This document shows positions 54,452 to 64,000 of a stretch of 64,000 nucleotides of DNA, one piece after another. The notes under the pieces are model-generated. The model did not search any database, was not told the DNA's origin, and worked only from the letters and a program-made list of their open reading frames with translations. Made by a program: the position numbers and the translations under genes. Each line of letters starts with the position of its first letter. Positions within the stretch are counted from its first letter, which is position 1. Origin of the DNA: Allantophomopsis cytisporea (lineage: Eukaryota > Ascomycota > Leotiomycetes > Phacidiales > Phacidiaceae); assembly GCA_024752435.1 (NCBI GenBank), contig CP103025.1, positions 2,232,001-2,296,000 of the forward strand. The letters are read 5' to 3'.

Positions 54452-56018
54452 TGCGGAACAGAAATATATGAAGTTGAAAAAACTATTGAAGCAGAATAAC
54501 TCGGGGGAGGGAAATTTACAATGGGATTGAAGTGAATGATGAAGAGCTTCTTAAACGTACAGTTACGAACTACATTATTCGAGAGCTACCTACGAGCTTT
54601 ATAGCTACCTACTAGAAAACCGTTGACATCCTAGCATGGGTCGTTCTTTGAGTTCTTCAACAGATTTCTCGAAACTTTGTATACAAACATGTTGTATGTG
54701 TGATACAATAGTGGAGATTCGTCAAAAAATATCATCCTCAATCAAACGGTGTCGTACCGAAAATAGGGTCTAAGTCGTATAGGACCTCAGGCAGGCCACA
54801 GTAAGCTTTCGCAATTAATCTTACTACTTGCCGTATAGGCAGCGCATTAAGTAATTGAAACCAGTGTGGATTCTCAAACATTTGTAGATTCCTTTTCCAC
54901 GTCGCGCAGAGTCGAGAAAGGGGATTGGATGCACATCTCTAGGAAATAGGGCGTCATGAGCCGAGACGAGCCGATCACTCACGTCGATCTCGTACGAGCA
55001 TTCATCCTTGGCGAAACTGACGAACCTCTAAACACGAGTGTCTGAGCTTGGAATACTATATATTGGGTCTTTTAACGTGAATGAGGGCAGGGTTTTTGAG
55101 TTCATCGCAGATATCAACTTAAGTATTGGGAGTTCACAATAGCGATGGAAGCACAATTTTTAATTGATTGTAATATTTAATAGAGCATGTTTGCCGAGTT
55201 GTTGAAATATAATCCATTAACTCACTAGAACCTTCAATCGATTCCCTGGATCCCTGACTTTTATCGATTGAAATGAGAGCTGCCAATAAGACTCGAGACC
55301 AGGAATAGCCTTCTTGCTTGGCAAGGTCGATCGATGTTCAAGGATGCAAAGAAAAATGAAGCATAATCATAGACGCTCAAAAATGCGAGACTGTCCTCAG
55401 CATAATTTCCACTCAAATAAAAGCTTATTCAGATGACTTATGACTTAGCACGACTCAATCCAGAATCGAGAACATATCAAGAGTCGGAATGCTAATAATA
55501 TCAAAGCTTGTATGCATCTTACACTATCAGATCTTATCTTTAATCCTCAGATCTAGAAATCTCAGATCCTGCGCTTCTGCTTACAACATACCGTTGTTGG
55601 CTCCGAAAGCCCAGATGCAGGGGCAGAGCTGCAGATCTAGATTCTGGGCCCTGAGATGGCTTCCGTAGCCCCATATTCTGTTTTTCAACTCGTGATTCCC
55701 AGAATGAGTTTCCTTAATTATTGCTCTTCGACTGGGATTAGTTCACTCCTCCCATATCCAGTCTCTTTAAGTTGTGATCCTTTAATGGATACCCGATATC
55801 GATTGCCTCAAGATCCAGCGAGCTTCACGTAACATCTGAATTTTGAGCGATAATCGCATTGTGGTTATTCGAAGAGGGCTATGCGTTTCTCAGCAAGTAA
55901 GAGGCTCCGCGCAAAAGCAGCTTGCTCAATATACTTTATATCGACATTGGAATTTCTAGGTTTCAATGTGCATGATCTAGATAATTTCCGCTTTGAAGAC
56001 ATTCTTTAATTAGTCTAG
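54452..56018. other. Intergenic region
   Basis: Promoter of the glutamic peptidase at the left. The rest is AT-rich with AGATCT/CAGATC-rich sequence at 55526-55575, but without recognisable genes. The expected N-terminal part of the transporter relic at 56019 is not found here. Confidence 0.5.
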
Positions 56019-56259
56019 ACACCGCTCGCTTATCTGTACCCCGCCGAAGTACTCCCATACTCGTTGCGCACGAATGGTCTCTCTGGTCTACAACGCTTCG
56101 ATCAAGTTGGCTACATTCTTTAACACATATGCCATTCCCTATGCCATTAAATGGTCTGGTTGGGGTTTCTACCTTATCTCTGCTATGTCGTGTCTGATTG
56201 AATGTATTATCATGTGGTTCTACTTCTCTGACACCAAAGGCTTGGCGTTAAAGGAGTGA
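56019..56259 (+). pseudogene. Frameshifted 3' end of an MFS sugar transporter
   Basis: After a TCTAG that looks like an old intron acceptor, one frame reads PLAYLYPAEVLPYSLRTNGL, typical of sugar/lactose permeases before helix 10. The frame then shifts by one extra G near 56082, and the continuation (VYNASIKLATFFNTYAIPYA, YLISAMSCLIECIIMWFYF, DTKGLALKE) is the rest of the transporter up to the TGA at 56257-56259. The upstream nine or so helices are missing. A 1-nt insertion plus truncation marks it as a pseudogene unless the assembly has an error here. Confidence 0.72.
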
Positions 56260-56388
56260 AGTGCTGTCTTTGGATGGCGAAACGCACTTTGACGAGCGGT
56301 TCGTAAACTCGTAAACTGGTAATCTAAAATCTATTCTTATCTAATCTTATCTAATTATAATCTAGGATTCATTATACAAAAAACAATA

Positions 56389-59300
56389 CTATGGCTTGGA
56401 CAGTTGCTCTTTTCTGAAAAACACAAAGAAGCCGACACAAATGACGAGCTGAAAAATCAATGCGATCCAGAAATAAGCCTTTCCAAGCCCATCAGCAAAG
56501 CTGCCGCTCATATCGGGAAATACGTCACCAGGACCTATCTTGTTTGGTGAGGTTGCACGAGCTACAATTGTGGCCACTGACCCCAAGATCTGAGCCGCGA
56601 TGAGCGTGAAGCACATGTGAAATCGTGTCAGTGTCTGCAAGAGGATCATGCCGAATCCAACGCCCTGGATAGAGTCCAGCACGCCTAACCATAGCCACAA
56701 CCCACGACCGACGAGGGCACCTGTCACAGCACTACCAGCCCAAGGGACGTAGAGACCAATGTTAGAGGTACCCCACAGCATTTGACACCAGCGAGGAGCA
56801 CCGAGACCGATGGCGAAGAGAGGAAGGATCCAGGAGTGACTTTTGGACAGCTGGCCGAACATCCAGAGAAGACCTCCCCAGACAAAGATGAAGAATATTA
56901 TAAGAAGAATTGCGATGCTCCATGCCGGGGCATTGTTACTCGACCATAAGTAACGCCAATTGCGACCGTAAGGAGCGGATAACCAGTAGTTTTGAATTAC
57001 TACCATGACAAGGAACCACTAATAACAGGAGCAGTCAGATCATGAACCATCAATAATTGTATGGAGAATAGGGCACTTACGCCTATAACCTTACGGCGGA
57101 ACAGTGAGGGATAAAAGGAAGGAACTTTGCCCGGGACTTGACGGTAGTAATTAGGAAGGCCGAGGAAAAGCAATACACCAACAGACCACATAAGTACTGC
57201 GATTGGCACTGTAATGGCGGTGATGTATCGAGAAGAGGTAAAAAGACTGCTTTTTGTTATACCATTGGAAGTCTGTTTGATGAGATTGTCTCCCCAGTAC
57301 CAAAGCAGACTGACATAAATCTGTTGAGTGCCTTGAATAGTACATGCTCGGAAGGCCCAAGCCTTGACAGGGGCACCACCTAAGTTGGAACACATCAGAA
57401 TCGCACCGCATACTGGAAGAGTTTGGCAACATACCTTCACTACCGAAGTTGAGCACGAAGAAAAGAGAACCGCTCGCGGATGCGAGAGTATAAAATCCCG
57501 TTGCCACATATTGGATCCATGTCTGTCCACCAGAGCTGCTGTTGTATGGAGCCATTCCAACGAGGAAGAATGCAAGACCGTAAAATAAGAAAGGTATAGA
57601 AAGCGCATAGATTGCTTGCAACTGTCGATATATGATCCACCAGACTGCGGAGGAGGCAAGATAGATACTGGCAACAATGTAAAGCTCGTGAGCTGACTCT
57701 CCGTTCTGTCCAATGAGCAAAGTCACTTGGTAAGAATTTGCGGCGATAATTTGACCCTATTTTATCCAGTGATCAGTAAAGCTTACTCGTTACAACGCTT
57801 GAAGTCGATGAAACTTACAAATGCTAAAAGGAACGAATAAATAGGCCAGTCCCCAATTTTCTGTTGTAGGAATTTTCTCAAACCAGTAGGATGGACGTAA
57901 TTTTCGCCGATCTCAAACTCATTAATTGGCAAGGCATCAGAGTCAACCCCCTCAGCCACCGTGGTTTCTTGATCGAAATGGCTATTATCTCGAGATGAAT
58001 TAGATGAGCTAACGCGTCTTGTGTGAATCCAAGGCAAGCGGGACTTGCTCTTGTTCCCACTCTCGTTGAAGCGAAAGATTGAGGAAGCCGGTGAATTTCC
58101 AAGTTTAGCGTCATGGAACTTGTTAAACCACTGCTTCTCACTCTTGATTAAGAACTCTTCAATGCACAGCTGGTCCTCTGATGATTTACCGTTAATATCG
58201 ACAAGCATATCTGTAAACTTTTTTCGATATTGCCCTGTAGGATCAGTAAAGAAAGGATCAACAGCTTGCAATTTGAAATCCTTCTTCTCTCCTACAACTG
58301 AGCTCAAGCTGAGAACAGAGCTACTGGCCGCAGGATTCAAGCGTCCAAGATAGGTGGATGGTTCCATTTCGAATTCGCCTGTCATATCCATTCCTTCTCC
58401 ACGGTTAATGGATGACATTGGTATATCACCGTCATTGAACTGGCCTGGTAGTATCCCGTGACTTCGGTTGCGCGAAACATCGTTGGATAAGCCAGTTATA
58501 TTATTGCCATCCTGATCAACGGTCAAAAAACTCCCACTAGACCTGCCAAGTTGGTAGAAGTTCTGTTTTGCGGTACACGCCCTGTTGCCAGATCCTAGCG
58601 ATCTAGAGAGCTCTGCAAAGTCACCACTTGGCGACGGACTGTGAGTCCTGCTAGGATTCTCACTCTGAGGGAATTCAGAAACGGGTCGAGAGGGGTAGAG
58701 GGAAGTGGCTCTGCTTGCCCCCATAAAAGAAGTATCAATGCTGGCTCCATGAGTATGGCCAAACTCACGAGTATCGGTGGACCACAAATTTGATTTTTGG
58801 CTGCGGTGCATCTCCAATGCACCTGTCTGTAATTTCTCTAGATTCTGTACCCATTTGGCGACAGGAAATCTTTGGACTGAAGACCTAGCTCTCATCATAG
58901 CACGGACATCCGTTTTAGATGTTATTGCGCTATTAATTGCTTTCTTAAATTGATGGATGAGATGCTTAGTAGTGGTTGATTCAATGGTGAACCAGAAGCC
59001 AGGCATTTGACCAAGACCGCCAACGCGTGCACCAACTCCCAAAGCACCTTTTCGACCAAACTCTACAGCTACAAGACCAAAGGGCTCGTCGCGAGAGGGA
59101 ATAAGAGCGAATTCGGCACCACTGAAAAGGAATGGTGGCAGTTGTGTGAATACCGGCTTGCTGCACACTCTGCCAGGGTACTTCTCCATCATTTTTTCTA
59201 ATTTAATGGCGGCAAAGCGACCATAGAGATCAATTACAGGTCCAACACATATCAGCTGAACATTGCTGTGTTCTTCCAGAACAGATGGAAACACATCTGC

Positions 59301-62300
59301 GATGAGATCAACGCCTTTCTGCATGGACCAACGACCAACGAAGACGAAAAGCTCAGCATTAGGATTTGTCTCTAATCCAGCCCACTCTTGAGCCTGAATA
59401 CGAAGTGCACCTCTTGCAGCCTCGCTTTCAGTGTCAATGGAGATGTCTTTCTTGGCTCCGGTTGGCTCCAAGTCAGCAGTATCTGAAGGGTCAGGATTTG
59501 GAAGACCGCCGATCTTAGAAAGGCCCCAAAAGATTGGATATCTTGCAAATGATCTGACACCATACTTATCAGAGACACCAACAGCACCAAATCCTTTCTG
59601 ATGGATTCGAAGATAACTAACTCCTGCATGAAGGAGATTGAAAACTTCGCCAAATTGTACATATTTCTGAACGACGTCCTTGGGGAGATTGTAAATTGCA
59701 CATACTTCGTCTATCTCTTTGTTGGTCCGCATAGGCCAAAGTCCCTGGAATTCTGCATTGTGAAGAGAAAGACACATAGGTATGGTCCGTGGGAGAAGGT
59801 GTAACGGTGCAAGAGCAGCATGAAAATCGTTGAGATGAAAAAGATCAATCTTGAATCTCTTAGTCGTTTCTGCAATGCAAGCATTCCAAGCAGAGTAATA
59901 AATGGCGCTGTTAAGGTCGTCCATTCGCGCAGGGTATGGCTCTGCTTTTGACTGCTGTCTGAAGATTGGTGCATCCAGAATAACATAGGTGATATTTCGA
60001 AGGGTATGATACTGCACTTCCACCTCATATACTTCTCCAAGAATTGTAACCGCCATCGGCTCTGCAGGTTGATCTACTGGATAATCAATACCGCCCACGC
60101 AGGGTACAACCCAGATAAGGTCCTGGTGCCCCAAATTCTTGCCCATAAGTGATGCCATAACCCCAAGTCCACCGATTTTAATTTTGATAGCCCAGTCTTC
60201 GATCTCGTATTCCATAGTGGCAATCAGGACAGTCCTTCTGTTTGGTGCACCGGCATCGGCCGCCAGTGGATCTATCGGACCAGCGATAGTGGTGCTGGTC
60301 GCTGAACCTTTGAAGAAACCCATGAAAGCATCTGGCAGGAGTTTGAATTGGCTTACACTCAAAGATGAGATCAAACCAGCCTTCTCTTCCACACCAATTT
60401 CATTATGTTTAACTTTGTAGAAGGACTTCTTGTACATCCAGACTCCCAAGGTCGCTGTGAGCGGTGGTATCACAGCCATAAGCCAATAAAGTATCAGTTG
60501 GTGCCAAGCAGAACCTGAGGGTACTACCAGATAGCCAAGAGTCCCGTCATTTACCATGATTTTCCAAGAAAGATGGGGCATAGGAGGTGATTTTGTGATA
60601 TTGACAACATCACTCAAGAGTGTGATAGGTGGCACACGATCGAGAATACCATCGCCATCAATGTCACCAAAGACATTAGATTTGTCAGGTAATCCACTTG
60701 GGTTCATGCCCCAGACTGAGAGTGAAATAGTATTAGGCCACTCAGCCATAAAGTTGAAGGCCCAGGAATAATCATCTACAAGTTTCATCTCGTTAGCCAG
60801 GCCATTGTCGTAACCGAATTGGTTCCAAGAGCCTTGAGTGAAAATGTGAGGAAAGCGACGCTTATAACTCTTATTGCTCTGCAGCTCAGCATGCTGAATA
60901 TGGTCACTGCTACCGGTCAAGCGGCTCCAGTACTGAAGGATTACATGATCCCCTTCCCAACCCTGTTTCTTTGTTCCACTCCATGGCAGAGGAGTCAATA
61001 CAATTTTAGTACCGTTTTCGTATGTGGTCCAGTTACTCCAGCTTGAGCCCCAGTTCGTAGAATAACGGAATTTGTCTGCGCCTGCCGCGTTTGATGAGAC
61101 ATACAAATCTCTAGACGAGGAATCTCTCTGCAAGATGGATGCCGAAAAGTTCGCAGCTTTTGGGAAGACTATCGGATTATCGGACTGGCCAATCCGGAAC
61201 ATGAAGTGATCAATAGCCTAAGAAAAGTAAGCAAGTGGTTTCAAGACCTAATCTTGGGACTTACATTTGTTGAAGCATTTCCTGTTTGAGTTGTAGCGTT
61301 ATTGACCGTAAATGTATGAACACCATTGGACACATTTAGTAAATTTGCTTTATAGATCCAAGCGGTGGGAACTCCTCCAATATATTGAGGCTCATCAGCC
61401 GAAACAGGTAAGCAGGTGATGTTGGTCTTGTCTAATTGAGCAACTTTGTTATCAAGGGTTGTTGAGTTGATAGTAATGCTATCCGTAACTGATTCACAGC
61501 TCATGTTGGCGGAAAAGTGTATCTGAATTGGTACAATTTCTTGTTCTCCAAGATTCACTCTCGAAGGGATACGTGAATCATGGCCGGGTAGGACACGAGT
61601 GATGAGAGGTTTAGGTTCGACAAAGTTCTCCGTTGGGACGTAGGCCTTGAATTCCCAAGCTTTCATGTTCAAATTGGAAAGACACCCATTGTACTCATCG
61701 CTACCCTCCAGACCTTCAAATGTTAGTATATATTAGATCCTCTTTACTGGACGCGTACTTACCAAGTTTCCTTGTGGAAGCGCTAAGTGTAGCCTCTTCA
61801 TAAGGATAAAACAAGTTCTTCACAGTCGTGCCCTCCGTAAACGGAGAAAGCAGAGTGCGTCGATCATCAGCACAGTTAAAACTGTAGTCAATAGTGGTGT
61901 TTTCATTGTGATAAATCAACCATACGCTCTGATTTCCCTGGCCACCGCTGTCTGAAAAGTCTTGAACACCCTCAGTTCTAGACCTCAACACACTCCAGAG
62001 TCCAGTTTCAGTGCGTGTGCCTCCACTTCCAGGAAGATAGACATCGTGAGTAAAATTCGATAGCTGTGTAAGAACGTAGCCGTCGTTAAGGACAGGGAAA
62101 GCCTCGCGAAGCTCATACATTCTCTTGATTACATTCCGAACTGGATGTGAAGAGTCCCTATGATCTTGACTGACAGTATCATCATTACAACCAACCAGAG
62201 CAGCATCGAATGGCATGTCAGTATACCAGATTTCGTCCAACTTGTAACATCCATGCATTTGCCATGCGAGTGCAGATGACATTGGTTGTCTTCCATAGAC

Positions 62301-63935
62301 ATAGTTGCTTGCTTGACTGTCCAGAACATAGAACGCCTGCTCCTCACCCCAGGCTAACAATGGAACTCCTGGCATGTGAATGGTGGTGATGAAAAGACCA
62401 AGAATCTGGCGTTCGGTTCCATTTGTTAGACCGGGCCAACGAAAGACATCTTGGTTCGTAACTCCATATAAGTGACGAGGATCATAGAGTCCAGTATTTG
62501 CATTGACCATGTCGTTTGTAGATACCATCTGGTGCCATGCAGTGACAAAGTTGTAGTCTGTATCGCCAACAGCGCCGATGAGTCCATCCATTCCCAAAAA
62601 TCTAGTCAGCCCTCGATAGATGGAATAGTGGAACGCCGCACCATCCAAAGCACTCTTTCCGAAGTCTCGGATGTAATCGCTACTATTCGTGGTATTCGTT
62701 GCCATAATAGCTTCAGTCAAGTTATCAAGTTGTTGCTCTGGCAATTTTCCTCGGCCAATATATATAGCCCCGAACGTATTTCCATCAACAATTTCACCTG
62801 GGATAAAGAAGTTATCCTTTCCCAAATCATTCGCACATTGTCGAATATAGGTAGCCCAGTCGGCCTGAGCATCCACTGTGACTTGCAGTGCCTTGTCTAT
62901 ACGGAACCCGTCGATGTCAAGCATAGCAATTGTGATGCACGAAAAAAGCTGAATTTTTGCTCGAACATCTGAACGCCATTCCCTGAGGCGGTCTTGCACG
63001 TATGCGAACTTAGATACCTGTCTTTGCCAGTCAGGATAAGTGCCAAAAGCAGAAACGTCTCCGTATTGATCGAATTCACTATTTCGACAGCCCGACATTT
63101 GTGAGGTCACATTAGTACCAACTTCAAACCCCTCATCGTAGTAGAATACTGGATATACGCAATCTGGATCCTCTTCATTGCCTGGTTGGAAATCATGGTA
63201 TATCCTGTCACTCTTCCAAACAAAGTTATGTTCGTTGAAGTTGAAGGGAGTACCGGAGGTGTCGTTGAGATAGCCTTCAAATCCAATAAGATCGCCCATA
63301 CTAAATGTCTAGTGTTAGTACATCGGTTTTTTAGCGCAAGAAATGTGTATTACTTACGTTGCCATTGTGTTGTCCAATATGACATACATGCCACGGTTGT
63401 GTATCTCTGTTATGACAGCTCTCCAATCATCGATCATACCGTGATGATGGTCTAACAAGGTCAAATCCAACGGACTGTAACCATCCGAACCCCATGGCAT
63501 GTTGATATGTGGACTACCCGCAAGATATAGAACCTATAATAAATTCAGTATCAGTCAAGTGATGAGTTTGATGAATAAGCTCACCTTCACGCCCATGCCC
63601 TGAATATAATCTAAAGTATCTTGTACACCTCTGATATCACCACCAAAACGGAACTGATTCGATGTTATATCGTGTTCCCAAATAGTCCCATTTGCATCGT
63701 CATTGGTGGGGTCTCCATTCACAAATCGGTCGAGAGTGAGAGTATAGGTTGGCATTCGCCAATTTTTTGGGGAAGGTTGGAAGTCATGATCCTCCCATTT
63801 CCCCCAATAATCCAACGGATCAACGGCAGTTTCGTTCGTGTTGAGGTTATAATCAACCTGGTCCGGTGAATATCGAAGTGCGGTGAAAAGAGGTAGATTC
63901 CAAGCCAGCAGAACCAACGCAGAATAGGATACCAT
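56389..63935 (-). CDS. AGS1: Alpha-1,3-glucan synthase, 8 exons
   Basis: Plasma-membrane enzyme making cell-wall alpha-1,3-glucan. Exons 63935-63585, 63533-63358, 63300-61763, 61713-61265, 61217-57819, 57756-57435, 57379-57081 and 57018-56389 join in phase to about 2,387 residues, the normal family length. Order: signal peptide (SYSALVLLAWNLPLFTA); extracellular GH13 amylase-like domain with nucleophile Asp311 (IDGFRIDKAL) and Glu345 (FFIPGEIV); membrane helix near 1080-1098; cytosolic GT5 glycogen-synthase-like domain with KIGGLG at 1185 and SRDEPFGLVAVEFGRKG; Ser-rich linker; C-terminal multi-helix exporter-like region from about 1960. All key motifs are intact. An upstream in-frame ATG at 63974 would add 13 residues; 63935 gives the better signal peptide. 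Confidence 0.95.
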
Positions 63936-64000
63936 TTTCGCAGCGAAATGCTTGAGCACACATAAATATGTCATTACAAAATTTCAAACAGTCCACATTC
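63936..64000. other. Start of the glucan synthase promoter or leader
   Basis: Only 65 bp remain before the window ends. It contains the alternative ATG (63974-63972) of the glucan synthase; nothing else can be said. Confidence 0.5.

Noticed and set aside
38833..63935. Idea of a glucan/amylase cluster like agsB-amyD of aspergilli
   Set aside because: The glucoamylase and the glucan synthase are about 15 kb apart with unrelated genes between them; there is no adjacent intracellular amylase.

Overview
This window is nuclear DNA of a filamentous ascomycete (Pezizomycotina; a leotiomycete such as a Helotiales relative is my best guess, not proven). The evidence is the gene content (alpha-1,3-glucan synthase, cerato-platanin, G1 glutamic peptidase, CBM20 glucoamylase, DUF3431 and DUF3425 families) and the introns. 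These are mostly 45-65 bp, GT-AG, often with a CTAAC/CTAAT branch site near the acceptor. Genes are spaced about 3-4 kb apart, with no operons, tRNA, rRNA or intact transposon seen. I rebuilt the multi-exon genes by hand by matching splice phases, so exon borders are predictions.

Region by region: the left edge holds a possible truncated membrane-protein gene. 1-8 kb is sparse, with a small conserved-type protein (4603-4917), an unnamed small gene on the minus strand (5881-6435) and simple repeats. 8.2-12.4 kb carries a convergent pair of membrane proteins: an SSU1-like TDT sulfite exporter and a multi-spanning protein with a C-terminal DUF3431 domain. 14.9-24 kb, all on the plus strand, has a GT31/fringe-like type II membrane protein, a GCN4-like bZIP factor with no in-frame ATG, a proline-rich transglutaminase-like protein, and a 1,012-residue NLR-like protein with a STAND-type N-terminus, ankyrin remnants and a C-terminal membrane anchor. 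24-27.5 kb looks empty.

27.5-30.1 kb is a complete fungal ADAM metalloprotease. Convergent to it (34.5-30.7 kb, minus) lies the most unusual gene: an 11-exon, about 1,061-residue protein with a near-canonical ubiquitin domain inside it and a CorA-like membrane module at its C-terminus. A PTR2 peptide transporter follows on the same strand, then a secreted glucoamylase with a starch-binding domain (41.1-38.8 kb, minus). Its upstream region contains two neighbouring hairpins, one of them a back-to-back pair of CreA-type GTGGGG boxes.

44-64 kb: the tri-snRNP splicing factor Snu66/SART1 (with a stop-free 51 bp intron hidden inside its reading frame), a cerato-platanin, an alpha/beta hydrolase, a relic of a DUF3425 gene, a DHA1-type MFS exporter, a G1 glutamic peptidase, a frameshifted tail of a sugar transporter, and an 8-exon alpha-1,3-glucan synthase of about 2,387 residues reaching almost to the right edge.

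The common thread is life outside the cell: digestion of polymers (glucoamylase, glutamic peptidase, ADAM), uptake or export (PTR2, MFS, SSU1), and wall or surface building (glucan synthase, GT31-like, cerato-platanin). The genes are not a single pathway or secondary-metabolite cluster.
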